A stretch of DNA of 64,000 bases from Spizellomyces punctatus DAOM BR117 (Eukaryota > Chytridiomycota > Chytridiomycetes > Spizellomycetales > Spizellomycetaceae). Under the pieces are notes generated by a model, which saw nothing but the letters and a program-made list of their open reading frames with translations, was not told the DNA's origin and did not search any database. Positions within the stretch are counted from its first letter, which is position 1; every line of letters starts with the position of its first letter. This document shows positions 23,001 to 33,785 of this stretch, in pieces. The DNA lies in NCBI RefSeq assembly GCF_000182565.1, contig NW_015971544.1:941438-1005437 (forward strand). Direction: 5' to 3'. Position numbers and translations under genes: made by a program.

Positions 23001-25271
23001 CCTTAAAAAGGGTCGCGCTGACCCAAAGAAAGGTGCTGAAAAGCTCAATTCACCATCCATGCTCGACACGGCGGTGGCCCCTACAATCACAGCCACTGGA
23101 GCCCGATTTGAGGTTTCGCAACATCCGAAATCTAGCTCCTCAGACCTACCGGCAGTCAATCTATGCCAATCATCGTTGGCGGACTTGCCCATTGACCCCT
23201 TTTGTGTCAGATGCCTTGCTCGCAAGCGCCCCGACCAAGGTCTGCGCAGATTTATCGCGAAGCGTGAAGTTTCATGGACCGATTCCCGAAACTCTGCCTT
23301 TGCAGCTGCCAAGCAGGCTCTGACAACAGCTCCAGTGCTTGTGGCACCCAGAAAAGGGTTCCCCTACACCCTTCACAGTGACGCTTCCTACACAGCATTT
23401 AATGTCACGCTCAAACAGTTACAGCCAGATGCTTCTAAACGCCCACTGTGCTACCATTCCCGAGGCACCACCACCTCGGAAAAGAAGGCCCCCCCCCGTC
23501 AAACTCAAGGCCGGATGCCTCATTTGGGGCCTCGGAAAACTCCGCCCATACCTCGAAGGCCTGCCTTTCACGGTCATTACCGATCACCGAGCTCTTTTGT
23601 GGCTCGCTAAATACAAAGGCGAGAACCGTAAGCTTCTCCGCTGGGCCCTCGATCTTAGTTACTGGTCCGAATGGATGACAATCATTCACAAACCAGGACG
23701 TTTTCACATTGTCGCTGATACACTTTCACGGCTACTAGGAGCGGAAACCCTCCTCTGCTCCACCGCGACCCAAATATGGGTGGCGGAACACGGAAGACGA
23801 CGGCTGCGCACCACACCAGCGGCTCTCGCACCTTCCTCAACACTGGCAGATGCCGCCTTCCGTCTGGCATTACAGCCTGCACTCATTGCCGCCATCCGTG
23901 CTGGCCTCACCGGCCAGCTCCACCCCATAGCCCAACAGGCCTGCACGCTCCTATGGGAGACCAGCCCCAACACCTACACTACAGCCGACGCGCGCTTTCT
24001 TCAGGACTGGCAACGTGCAGATAACCTGCTGTGGCACCATTTTTCAGTCTCCGAAGACCTTTGGCGCCTCTACGTGCCCCCTGCTTGCACCCCCAAGGTG
24101 CGCAAGCTTTTTCACGAGGGGGGAGGACACTTCAGATTCGAAAGAACCTATGCCAGAGCCGCAGCGCAAGTCTGGTGGCCAAAGATGGCACAAGATTTCA
24201 GAAAACACTGCGCAGGATGTGAAATCTGTCAACACTCAAAAAGGGTACCGCAACTGATTCCGGGGTTGCTGAAACCCATACCACCAGCTCCGGGACACTG
24301 GACAGTCATCACGACTGACTTTGTAACCAAGCTCCCACTTACTTCCAGAGGGTACGACGCCTTTTGGCTAATAGCATGTAAATGCTCAAAGAGGATCCAT
24401 GTATGGCCCCTCAAGAGCACCGCGACAGCTATTCAGGTCGCGGAACTCTTTATAGAATGCTATGTCCCATTGCACGGCATTCCAGAGACTATTATCTCGG
24501 ACCGCGACCCCAAGTTTACGAGTCAATTTTGGCAGGAGGTCTGCAAAAACCTAAAGATTAATCAAGAGCTCACCACAGCCTACCACCCTCAAGGTGATGG
24601 ACAATCAGAGAGAGACAACGCAACGGTCTTGCAGGTCCTTACCACAGTGGTCAACACCCAATTAGACGACTGGGACACCTTTCTTCCGGTTGCGGAATTC
24701 ATTATCAACGATACGGTACACGAGGCGACAAAAATGACGCGATTCAGAATGGACCTAGGCTATGAGCCCCACAATCCACTGGCGGATATTGTCAAAAGGC
24801 CATCAGAAACCAGAAATGCAGATGCGGAAGAGCTCTGTAAACACCTCGGTGACCTAAACATCCTTATCCAAGATCTGATGATCGAAGCCCAGGATTCGCA
24901 GAAAAGATATTATGATTTATCGCGACGACATTTGGAGTTCCGGAGAGGAGATAAGGTGCTTCTGAGCACAAAAAACCTAGCAGGGTATGAGTCCAAGATC
25001 GCTCCGAAATGGCTGGGACCAGTCACAGTGACTGACTGTAACCCTCTCCGTGACAACTACAAGTTAAAACTGCCAGACAAGATGAGACGACTTCATCCAT
25101 GGTTTCACATATTGAAATTACATCCGTACCAGAAGCCTGTCGACGCCAAAACTGAGGAAAAGGTCGCGGAAGCACAAGCGGAGGATTCCGATGCTTCAGA
25201 GGGCGAGTTTGAAGTGGAAGTGATAGTAGACCATCGAACCAGGTGCGGAAAATGTCAATTTCGAATACATT
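20074..25271 (+). pseudogene. pol of middle Ty3/gypsy element (stops and frameshift)
   Basis: The frame continues from gag: knuckle CKFCQKKHWNVFC, then about 350 residues of unfamiliar sequence, then aspartic protease (VVLDTGACESLVSD) and reverse transcriptase (VAFDYRRAND, FMPFGPKTAPSHF, FVDD). In-frame TGAs at 22639-22641 and 22996-22998 break it. RNase H (LHSDASYTAF) is followed by a +1 shift in a nine-C run (23489-23497), then TVITDHRALLWLAKYKG. The integrase has an HHCC finger (CAGCEICQHSK) and DDE core (TTDFVTKLP, ISDRDPKFTSQFW). The chromodomain begins at VEVIVDHRTRCGKCQFRI and is cut at 25271 by the inner element, resuming at 31888. Confidence 0.9.
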
Positions 25272-25825
25272 TGTGACAGAATTCTTCTGTCAGTGCTATG
25301 GTTATACTGGTTAGATGTGGTTCCAAACTAGTGGTCACATGACTTTGCTGATGGTGTCAGCATTCATTTGACCAGAATTAGATAAATAAGCAGATTTAGC
25401 CATTTCTGGCTAAATTAGATGAGTATCCTGACACACTAGCATCTGCCCCTTTTAATCAAGTGGCACAGTGTATTTAGGATGACTTCTCTCACTTGTGATT
25501 GGCCATAAATGGTGCAATAGGCTGACAAATAGTTTAGGATGACATGTACAAGATCTGATTGGTTGCAAATGGTGCAATAGGCTGACAAATAGTTTAGGAT
25601 GACATGTATGAGTTCTGATTGGTTGCAAATGGTGCAATAGGCTGACAAATAGTTTAGGATGACATGTATGAGTTCTGATTGGGTAGTTAGGATATAGCAT
25701 TTGTCAGCCCCTTTTGTCTATAAAAAGAGGACCTCTCTGAGGCCCCTCAAAGGAAAAAAATAACAAGTAGTAACCAAGTCTTCCCTAGTTTTCTGTTGTC
25801 TTCTTGTCCCTGCTAGCCTGTTACA
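25272..25825 (+). repeat. 5' LTR of inner element with 60-bp U3 repeats
   Basis: Begins with an 8-bp inverted repeat (TGACAGAA-TTC-TTCTGTCA). Three 60-bp units (25497-25556, 25557-25616 and 25617-25676) each open with GATTGG, a reverse CCAAT box, with a fourth GATTGG at 25677. TATAAAAAG at 25719 lies 42 bp after the last. No CG dinucleotide. Confidence 0.95.
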
Positions 25826-26232
25826 TGGTAGCACCACCTTAGACAACAACCCCAGACTCTTAGACCTTCTGTGAGAGATCAGAAGCTAAGATCCCCAGAC
25901 CCCCAGACCCTGCCCTAGACCTTCTGAGTAATATCAGAAGACCAACAGACCCCAGACCCCAGACCCTGCCCTAGTCCTTCTGAGTAATATCAGAAGACCC
26001 CTGCCTCTTATCCCAGGCCCAACTTATGCCCAGAACCCCCCCTCAAGGACTCCTACAGACCAGCCCACACCACCCCATACCACAAACCTACCCCCAGCAC
26101 AACCTCCAGAACTACCACCAGACACACCACTTGGTTAGCATCAGAAGCTCTGATAAAACAGATAGAGCTTTTCTATTGTGGGATTGTGAAGAAGCTGTAG
26201 TGTCCCCCTGTATCCTCCCCACCAGTTGTACT

Positions 26233-26424
26233 TGCAAGTAACATTGCATAGTTTGGGCCTGTGACCCACCCTGTCTTGACTGCAAGTAACATTGCATCTC
26301 TTGGGCCTGTGACCCACCCTATCTTGACTGCAAGTAACATTGCATCTCTTGGGCCTGTGACCCACCCTATCTTGACTGCAAGTAACATTGCATCTCTTGG
26401 GCCTGTGACCCACCCTATTGTTAT
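26233..26424 (+). repeat. four tandem 48-bp units upstream of inner gag
   Basis: The unit runs from tgcaagtaacattgcat to gacccaccctatcttgac. The four copies are nearly identical and lie between the primer-binding site and the gag ATG, in the transcribed leader. Confidence 0.9.
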
Positions 26425-26472
26425 TGTTACAAGTTATATTGTAACTACCCAAGACTCCATCCCATTACCACC

Positions 26473-27384
26473 ATGGCCAGCCAGGAAGAGATTCTCTTCA
26501 ACACCATTGCTGAGCTTGACATAGACCAGGTCAGGCAGGAGCTTTATCAAGCAAAGCTCCAGCAGCTGAACTCCACCACACCAGCCCCTGCTCAGTACCA
26601 ACCCAGAGTAGATAAATCCCTGGTAAAAGTCCTCCAAAGCAAGTTGAAGCCCTACAAAGGCAACAGGAATGTCGAAGAGATTAGGACATACCTCCTCAGA
26701 CTTGAAGAGTACTTCCAGGCAGCTGCAGATCTATCACCAGAAGGCCAACTGTTAGTAGCCACCACCTACTTGGAACTCCATGCTGAAGTCTGGTGGCAAA
26801 GCCATGTCAAGAACCACCCAGTAGGATCCCCTCTCAGAATCCAGTCTTGGGACCAGTTCAAGAGAGCCCTTCAAGAGAACTTCCTCCCAGCAAATGCCAC
26901 CAGAGCAGCAAGAGACCAGTTGGCCAGGCTCAAACAACAAGGCTCAGTAAAAGAGTACCTAAACCAGTTCAATACTTTATGCCTTCAGGTGGATGACTTG
27001 TCAGAAGCTGAAAAGTTAGACAAGTTTATCAGAGGGCTTAAACCCAGGGTTCAGGAACAACTGGAGCTCAACCCCACCAGTACCATCAACTTAGCCACAG
27101 CTGCAGCAACAGCTGATAGGATTGACCAGATCCAGTTCAGCTACCAGAGAAGAAGCCAGGCCACCAGCTACTACTCCCCCAAGACTGAGAACTCTGGAGT
27201 AGTCCCTATGGAGATAGATAGTATATCCACCAACTCTGGGAAGCCTCTCTCCAAACTCACTGAGGCTGAGAAGACTGAGCTCAGAAAGAAGGGAGCCTGT
27301 TTCAGGTGCAGAAAACCAGGCCATATTGCCCCCCTATGCCCCTTGAAGACCAAGCAGCAGGGAAATGGCAAGCAGACTCAGTAG
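26473..27384 (+). CDS. gag of inner chromovirus
   Basis: A 303-residue structural protein. The capsid region shows [35 protein letters not shown] and the major-homology-like [18 protein letters not shown]. The C-terminus holds a CCHC zinc knuckle [14 protein letters not shown], which binds element RNA. ATG at 26473 lies in a good context (accaccatgg). It overlaps pol by 79 bp. A candidate -1 slippery heptamer G-GGA-AAT occurs in the gag frame at 27360-27366, shortly before the stop; slipping there yields the pol codons KWQADSVED. All arginine codons are AGA or AGG. Confidence 0.93.
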   Translation: MASQEEILFNTIAELDIDQVRQELYQAKLQQLNSTTPAPAQYQPRVDKSLVKVLQSKLKPYKGNRNVEEIRTYLLRLEEYFQAAADLSPEGQLLVATTYLELHAEVWWQSHVKNHPVGSPLRIQSWDQFKRALQENFLPANATRAARDQLARLKQQGSVKEYLNQFNTLCLQVDDLSEAEKLDKFIRGLKPRVQEQLELNPTSTINLATAAATADRIDQIQFSYQRRSQATSYYSPKTENSGVVPMEIDSISTNSGKPLSKLTEAEKTELRKKGACFRCRKPGHIAPLCPLKTKQQGNGKQTQ

Positions 27385-30300
27385 AAGATAGAGGTTCTGC
27401 CTCTACTGGGGAAGATATCAAGAACCACCACCCTGACACCCACCACCTGGTACACTCTCCTGTTATTCAACCCTTGGACCTATTGGACCCACCTGAAACC
27501 ACCCCTGAGACTTTAACTATCCATGGACTTTACCTGGAACCCCAGAGAACCCCAGCATCCCAGAGAACCCCAGAAACCCAGAGAATCCCAGAATCCCAGA
27601 GAACCCCAGAAACCCAGAAAATCCCAGGACCCCTGAGAACCCCAGAATCCCAGAGAACCCCAGAAACCCAGAGAACCCCAGAACCCCAGAGAACCCCAGA
27701 AACCCAGAGAACCCCAGAACCCCAGAGAACCCTAGAACCCCAGAAAACCCAGGAACCCCAGAGAACCCCAGAACCCCAGACCACCCAGGCCACCTACCAA
27801 GAAAGCAAGATCCATGTAGTAGAGGTGGCTCCATACTCTTTAAGTACCCCCAAAGGGCCAAGGATTCCCCAGAGTCACTTGCTGACTGTGCAAGGTAGAA
27901 TCCAAGGAATCCCAGTAACCATTCTCCTGGATAATGGGGCAAACCAACTCTATGTGTCACAGTCCTTTGTCAAGAAGGCACAACTGGTGACTCATTCTCT
28001 CCCTGGAGCAGAAATCTCTATGGCTGATGACAGAAAGCACCAAGAAATAGGCTTTGTCAAAGGTCTTCAGTACTCAGTAGGAACCTACACAGAACAGTCA
28101 GACTTTATAGTAGCCCCAATCAAGTTTGACTTGATCTTGGGTATACCTTGGTTTGCCTGGAGGAATCCCAGTATCAACTACAACAAGAACACTGTGACCT
28201 TCACCACTTCCCAGTACCCCAGAGTCAGATGGTTTGTTAAGCAGGCCAGCTCTTCCAACAAATCCCAGAAGTCCAATCTTATCACCATGGTATCAGCAAA
28301 GATGTTGGCCAGAACACTGAAGAAGAGGACAGCAACAGCTTTTGCTGTGTATCTCAAGAACCCTCAAGATACCAGCACCCCTCCAGACACCATGGATTCC
28401 AAAGTCACCAAGCTTCTTGAAAACTATCAAGATGTCTTTGCTGAAGAGCTTCCCCCAGGACTTCCCCCTGAGAGATCAGTAGATCACAGAATTGAACTCA
28501 GTGACCCCAACCAGACCCCCTGGAGACCAACCTACCACCTCTCTTCTTTGGAGTTGGAAGAACTGAGGAAGCAGCTTTCAGAGCTTCTGGAGGCAGGCCA
28601 CATCAGACCATCGAAGAGCCCATTTGGAGCACCTATCCTCTTTGTTAAGAAGAAAGAAGGTTCTTTGAGGATGTGTGTGGACTACAGGGCTCTGAATAAA
28701 ATCACCATCAAGAACAGATATCCCCTCCCTAGGATTGATGAGCTGATGGATAGGCTGAATGGAGCCCAGGTGTTTACCAAGCTAGATCTGAAGTCAGGCT
28801 ATTACCAGATCAGAGTCCACCCAGAAGACATCCCCAAGACAGCCTTCAGAACCAGATATGGTCACTTTGAGTTCCTGGTCATGTCCTTTGGAATGACCAA
28901 TGCCCCAGCCACTTTCATGACTTTGATGAATGATGTCCTTAGACCCTTCTTGGACATCTTTGTTATTGTCTACCTAGATGACATCCTCATCTACTCCAAG
29001 ACCCCAGAAGATCACCTGGACCACCTCAAGCAGGTTCTGCAAGCCCTCAGGCAGAACAAGCTGTATGCCAACCCCAGCAAGTGCCAGTTCTTCAAGCAAG
29101 AAGTAGAGTTTCTTGGCTATGTAGTCTCACATGAAGGAGTCAAGCTTGATCCCAAGAAAGTGCAGACTGTTCAAGAATGGCCCACCCCTCAGAGTGTCAC
29201 TGAAGTCAGACAGTTCATGGGCCTGGTGAACTACTTCCATAGCTTTCTGAAGGACCTGGCAGAGCAAGCTGCACCATTGACAGACCTGTTGAGAAATGAC
29301 AAGCCTTGGACCTGGTCTGAACCTCAGGAGAAAGCTTTTCAGCAGCTGAAGGATATGGTCACCAAAGCCCCTGTACTCAGACCCTTTGACCCAGCCTTGC
29401 CTACCACTGTCTTCCCTGATGCCTCAGGCTATGCAGTTGGTGCATGGCTTGGACAGGATGATGGGAAAGGCATGAGACCAGTTGCCTACCACTCCAGGAA
29501 GATGGCCCCAGCAGAGACCAGATATGACACCAGAGAACAAGAGCTGTTAGCCATCCATGATGCCCTCAGAGTTTGGAGGCCCTACCTGCAAGGAACCCCC
29601 TTCAAAGTTATCTCAGACCACCAGTCCCTCAAGTGGCTACAGAACCAGCCCTTCTTGACCAGAAGACAAGCCAGATGGGTCATGAATTTCCAATCTTTTG
29701 ACTTTGAGATTGGCTATGGCCCAGGAAGACTCCACACAGTGGCAGACATCCTGTCTAGAAGACCAGACCTGGCCCCAAGATGCATCAAGTGCAAGGCCTT
29801 GGTGACAGCAGAGTTGAATGCTGTGACCCACACCACCAGCACCCTTCAAGAGAGATTGAAGACCAGTACCACAGAAGACCCAGAACTTCAAGAGCTCATC
29901 CAAGCTTTGGATGACCCCAGGAGACCAGAAGACCAGCAACAAAGGCTCAAGTACCTCAGCCATCAAGATGGGTTACTCTATTTCCAGGACAGGATCTTTG
30001 TTCCTAGTGACCCAGACCTAAGGTTGAGCCTACTCCAAGAAACCCATGACACTCAGTATGCTGGACACTTTGGCATCACCAAGACCCATGATGCCCTAGC
30101 AAGGCATTACTACTGGCCAAGGATGTACAAGGACATTAAGAAGTATGTCAAGTCTTGTGATTCCTGCCAGAGAAGCAAACCTAGTCAGCAACCACCAGCA
30201 GGCTTGCTGCAGCCCCTCCCAGTACCCAAGACCAGATGGAGCCAGATCTCCATTGACCTGATCCCTGACCTACCCATGACTTCCTCTGGTCACAATGCCA

Positions 30301-31316
30301 TCTTTGTCATTGTTGACAGATTGTCAAAGAGAGGCCACTTCATCCCTACCACCACCAAAGCCTCAGCCAAGGACCTGGCCCTGCTCTTCTTGAAGCACAT
30401 CTTCAAGCACCATGGCCTCCCAGAAGTGATTGTATCAGACAGAGACACCAAGTTCACCAGTTCATTCTGGTCCAACTTGATGCAACTCTTAGGCTGCAAC
30501 ACCCTCCTAGCCACTGCAAGACACCAGCAGACCAATGGACAGGCAGAGAGAACCATCAAGACTTTGAAGATCTACCTGAGAGCTTTCCTGGAGTACAACA
30601 TGAAGAATTGGGAAGATCTTCTCCCCTTTGCTGAGTTTGCCTACAACAACAGCATCTCAGAAACCACAGGCTTCACCCCATTCTACTTGGAGAATGGCCA
30701 GCATCCCAGGACCCCAGCAACACCACCAGGAGAAAGCAATGATCCTGAAGCAACAGACTTCCACCAGTATATTCAGCAACTGCTTCAAGTAGCCAAGGAT
30801 AACATGATACTGGCCCAAGAAAGACAAGTTCAGCAAGCCAACAAGTCTCTCAGCAAGGCCCCAAGCTACCCCCTAGGCTCCAAAGTTTGGCTGTCTAGAG
30901 AAGGTATCACCCCAGAAGAAGAAGCCCAGAGGCCAGCCCAGAAACTTCTTCACCCCTGGCTTGGACCTTACAGAATCAAGGCCAAGGATGAATTTCAGAA
31001 TTACACCCTGGAGCTCCCCAGCACCATGAAGATTCATCCAGTGTTCCATGTGAGACTCCTCAAGCCTTACCTGGACCCCACAGAGGACTTCCCTACCAGA
31101 CCAGTACCCCCTGAGCCTGAGCCAATTATCCAGCAAGGAGAAGAGTTTTGGGAAGTTGAGAAGATTCTGGACCACAAGATCAGAAGGAAGAAGAATCTCT
31201 ACCTCATCAAGTGGAAAGGATATCCCTCCTCTCAGAACACCTGGGAACCAGAAGAAAACCTCCTACCCCATGGCAGAGAAATCTTGAAGGAGTTCCTAGC
31301 CCAGAAGGGAGCTTAA
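27306..31316 (+). CDS. pol polyprotein of inner chromovirus (PR-RT-RH-IN-chromodomain)
   Basis: The open frame of 1336 codons is probably expressed by -1 frameshifting from gag, so residues before about 20 are not made separately. In order: a Pro/Thr-rich repeat of PE(T/P)QRT units (about residues 80-165); aspartic protease [12 protein letters not shown] (DNGA in place of the usual DSGA or DTGA); RT with YLDDILIYS; RNase H ([12 protein letters not shown]); HHCC integrase finger CDSCQRSK; the DDE core ([22 protein letters not shown] and [12 protein letters not shown], whose Glu is the third catalytic residue); and a chromodomain ([31 protein letters not shown]). Chromodomains direct integration to methylated histone H3 chromatin. 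All motifs are intact. Confidence 0.95.
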   Translation: MQKTRPYCPPMPLEDQAAGKWQADSVEDRGSASTGEDIKNHHPDTHHLVHSPVIQPLDLLDPPETTPETLTIHGLYLEPQRTPASQRTPETQRIPESQRTPETQKIPGPLRTPESQRTPETQRTPEPQRTPETQRTPEPQRTLEPQKTQEPQRTPEPQTTQATYQESKIHVVEVAPYSLSTPKGPRIPQSHLLTVQGRIQGIPVTILLDNGANQLYVSQSFVKKAQLVTHSLPGAEISMADDRKHQEIGFVKGLQYSVGTYTEQSDFIVAPIKFDLILGIPWFAWRNPSINYNKNTVTFTTSQYPRVRWFVKQASSSNKSQKSNLITMVSAKMLARTLKKRTATAFAVYLKNPQDTSTPPDTMDSKVTKLLENYQDVFAEELPPGLPPERSVDHRIELSDPNQTPWRPTYHLSSLELEELRKQLSELLEAGHIRPSKSPFGAPILFVKKKEGSLRMCVDYRALNKITIKNRYPLPRIDELMDRLNGAQVFTKLDLKSGYYQIRVHPEDIPKTAFRTRYGHFEFLVMSFGMTNAPATFMTLMNDVLRPFLDIFVIVYLDDILIYSKTPEDHLDHLKQVLQALRQNKLYANPSKCQFFKQEVEFLGYVVSHEGVKLDPKKVQTVQEWPTPQSVTEVRQFMGLVNYFHSFLKDLAEQAAPLTDLLRNDKPWTWSEPQEKAFQQLKDMVTKAPVLRPFDPALPTTVFPDASGYAVGAWLGQDDGKGMRPVAYHSRKMAPAETRYDTREQELLAIHDALRVWRPYLQGTPFKVISDHQSLKWLQNQPFLTRRQARWVMNFQSFDFEIGYGPGRLHTVADILSRRPDLAPRCIKCKALVTAELNAVTHTTSTLQERLKTSTTEDPELQELIQALDDPRRPEDQQQRLKYLSHQDGLLYFQDRIFVPSDPDLRLSLLQETHDTQYAGHFGITKTHDALARHYYWPRMYKDIKKYVKSCDSCQRSKPSQQPPAGLLQPLPVPKTRWSQISIDLIPDLPMTSSGHNAIFVIVDRLSKRGHFIPTTTKASAKDLALLFLKHIFKHHGLPEVIVSDRDTKFTSSFWSNLMQLLGCNTLLATARHQQTNGQAERTIKTLKIYLRAFLEYNMKNWEDLLPFAEFAYNNSISETTGFTPFYLENGQHPRTPATPPGESNDPEATDFHQYIQQLLQVAKDNMILAQERQVQQANKSLSKAPSYPLGSKVWLSREGITPEEEAQRPAQKLLHPWLGPYRIKAKDEFQNYTLELPSTMKIHPVFHVRLLKPYLDPTEDFPTRPVPPEPEPIIQQGEEFWEVEKILDHKIRRKKNLYLIKWKGYPSSQNTWEPEENLLPHGREILKEFLAQKGA

Positions 31317-31332
31317 TCTTAAAGTGGGGGAG

Positions 31333-31886
31333 TGTGACAGAATTCTTCTGTCAGTGCTATGGTTATACTGGTTAGATGTGGTTCCAAACTAGTGGTCACA
31401 TGACTTTGCTGATGGTGTCAGCATTCATTTGACCAGAATTAGATAAATAAGCAGATTTAGCCATTTCTGGCTAAATTAGATGAGTATCCTGACACACTAG
31501 CATCTGCCCCTTTTAATCAAGTGGCACAGTGTATTTAGGATGACTTCTCTCACTTGTGATTGGCCATAAATGGTGCAATAGGCTGACAAATAGTTTAGGA
31601 TGACATGTACAAGATCTGATTGGTTGCAAATGGTGCAATAGGCTGACAAATAGTTTAGGATGACATGTATGAGTTCTGATTGGTTGCAAATGGTGCAATA
31701 GGCTGACAAATAGTTTAGGATGACATGTATGAGTTCTGATTGGGTAGTTAGGATATAGCATTTGTCAGCCCCTTTTGTCTATAAAAAGAGGACCTCTCTG
31801 AGGCCCCTCAAAGGAAAAAAATAACAAGTAGTAACCAAGTCTTCCCTAGTTTTCTGTTGTCTTCTTGTCCCTGCTAGCCTGTTACA
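31333..31886 (+). repeat. 3' LTR of inner element
   Basis: 554 bp, identical to the 5' LTR as far as I can read, including the three 60-bp units (31558-31737). Confidence 0.95.
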
Positions 31887-33156
31887 ACATTGGTCAGGAT
31901 ACCCACCCCATGAGGATACCTGGGAACCAGAGGAAGCCCTAACAGAGGCTTCCGAAGCCTTAGAAGAGTACTGGAGATCCAGAGCCCCCACTAGCGCACT
32001 AGTAGAGGACTCTTTGGTAGTCAGCCTTGCAGGCAACGCCCCGGAAGATACGGCTTACGCTTCCGACCACCAATGCTTCGCGGTTTATCCGGATGATAGC
32101 TCACGTGATAATCACGCCCTCTCTCCAGAAAGAAAACCAGTTTCGCGTGGCTTACCTCACCAGTCGAGAACGCCACACCAAGCCTCCCGATCATGCTTAC
32201 GCGCGTCCGAGCTGTCAAAATCAGCCGGCGACGACCTTAAAAGGGCGCCCCTGCTCGCCCCCCCTCTTTTTTCTTCTTCAACTACCAACGAACTACTTCC
32301 CTTACACACTCACTCTGCTTCGCAAACCCTTTCTATCGACACCGAAACAAAAGCTTTCATTTCCAACACCATGACCACCGATATCCGAGGACAACAAGGA
32401 GTCAGCATCCTCTCTACCCTTGAGGAAGGCTATCCCTGGTCAGAAGTAAGCGACGCCTTCACTGCCGAGAACTCTATCAAGCGGCTCGGAGCAGCCATGG
32501 CCACCTGGGTCGAAGTTTGGATTCGTGAGTTGTACGAAGACCCAAACAAAACCCTTGAACACTATCGTGGTGAAGATTGGGTGGTTGACAGGGCTTCAAA
32601 GCCTTACGCCACGAGCCAGCCCCTCATGATGCATATCGCGGAGCCCTACAGTAGGGCTTCCGACAGCGGTCAAGCTGCTGTCGGTATCGTCGCCAATGCA
32701 AAAAAGATAGGCAAGAGATTACGGGACGTACCCTGCGCTGCCTGGCTTGATGCTGGGGTCCCTCAACATGCGGCCGGAAACCCCAAAACGGCCTGCTTCA
32801 CCCTCTGGCCCGATCACGAGGCCCACGATTTCGCGGACATAGCCATCGAAGCCGCGAGAGCAGTGTTGTTAAAGCTAGCCAATGCAGCTGAAACCACAGA
32901 AGAGCAGCTCCGTCCCAAACATCGGGAGCACGCCTATTACCACTTTCGAGTGGTTAACTTGAAAAGGGCCGCAGAGACGTTCACAGCCCTCTACGTAACC
33001 CGAGCCAACGGTTCCAGGACACCTGGAACCCCGGCTCCGGAAGCCACTGACCAAATTTGGTTCTGCGCGAACGTCATGGGGCGCGCTACCATAATCTGGA
33101 CGATCAACGAAGACAGCCTTGAAGCTGACGACGACTATCCAGTTGCGTCATGGTAG
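31887..33156 (+). CDS. middle element: rest of chromodomain plus 3' extension/ORF3
   Basis: Codons resume in frame after the inner element: HWSGYPPHEDTWEPEEAL finishes the chromodomain. The frame stays open for about 410 more codons to 33156. The last 261 residues could start at their own ATG (32371), which follows a TTAAAAG box at about 32239 and a pyrimidine-rich leader. This part (MTTDIRGQQGVSILSTLEEG, AWLDAGVPQHAA, YYHFRVVNLKRAAETF, DQIWFCANVMGRATIIW) matches no domain I know and has no hydrophobic segment, so it is not envelope-like. Unlike pol upstream it has no stops. It is either a pol C-terminal extension or an accessory gene. Confidence 0.75.
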
Positions 33157-33213
33157 AAGCGAGGTTCAGGCACTCACAGACGAGTCGCCGAACCTTCTTT
33201 TTCGAAGGGGGGA

Positions 33214-33785
33214 TGTAGCGAATGACTCTGATAAACCGGTTCGCTCAAAGGCATCAGGTGACCACGATTGAGGTTTCTGCAATTGTAACCTAAGCTTCGA
33301 AACCCCTAAGATCAAACTCGGTTCTGGGCTACACCAGCGCAGCGTGAAGGATACGTTACGCAGCCATGATCGATCATGGCGATGGTCCGAGATGGGAAGA
33401 TCAGACGCCGCCACCCTAATGAAGGCTACGGAAACTAGTGTAGACGTTACCATAGCATATTCTTGTATAAAAAGAGGAATTCAATAAAATAAGTTGGCAG
33501 CCAGAAGCCGTAGTGACAAAAAATCCCCACAACTAGCTTCTCAACCCCAATCCTAGGTTAACAGGAACCTAACAGAGCGCTTCAACGGCCTGATCACCCG
33601 CACTGAAGCCTCTAAATCCTGCTCGGTTCACAACTAACTGACTCTCCTTGCCTCTTGCCCTCAAGTCACTACCGATGCCCAAAGAAAGGATTTGGAGACT
33701 ACGATTCCTAGTACGGACACCCACACAACCTGCTAGGAGACCCAAGTTGTCTTTACCATAGTCTACCAACAAAAAATCCGTTACA
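33214..33785 (+). repeat. 3' LTR of middle element
   Basis: 572 bp, collinear with 18331-18902 without indels. It ends TTACA and is followed by the ctcc target copy and resumed Fanzor codons. Confidence 0.95.

Larger units (their letters stand above)
25272..31886 (+). mobile_element. innermost intact Ty3/gypsy chromovirus, almost free of CpG
   Basis: 6615 bp with 554-bp LTRs (TGTGACAG...GTTACA) that I read as identical, and a 5-bp duplication acatt at 25267-25271 and 31887-31891. Primer-binding site TGGTAGCACCACC at 25826 and polypurine tract aaagtgggggag before the 3' LTR. Gag and pol are open and overlap by 79 bp in a -1 arrangement. I found only two CG dinucleotides in the whole element (near 26673 and 28610). 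Identical LTRs and open frames indicate a recent insertion. Confidence 0.96.
18331..33785 (+). mobile_element. middle-level Ty3/gypsy chromovirus (degenerate, itself interrupted)
   Basis: The 572-bp LTRs start TGTAGCG and end TTACA. The flanking duplication is ctcc (18327-18330 and 33786-33789); actcc is possible if the final A is counted. The primer-binding site TGGTGGAGAAGCGCG follows the 5' LTR at 18903, and a polypurine tract (gaaggggggga) precedes the 3' LTR. Without the inner element it is about 8.8 kb. Gag and pol are in one frame but carry three in-frame TGAs and one +1 shift. It sits in the Fanzor gene in the same orientation. Confidence 0.95.

Noticed and set aside
25497-25676. Regularly spaced 60-bp repeats that might suggest a CRISPR-like array
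   Set aside because: Units are contiguous without spacers, lie inside an LTR, and recur identically in the partner LTR; they are promoter repeats.
25436-25700. Cys/His-rich minus-strand ORFs resembling zinc-finger repeats
   Set aside because: They are translations of the 60-bp LTR repeat and appear identically at 31497-31761.
27517-27960. Antisense Gly/Phe/Ser-rich collagen-like ORF
   Set aside because: It is the reverse complement of the Pro/Thr repeat in inner pol; its open frame follows from lack of stops in the repeat.
32371-33156. Envelope-like gene in the middle retrotransposon
   Set aside because: No signal peptide, transmembrane helix or cleavage motif in the ORF.
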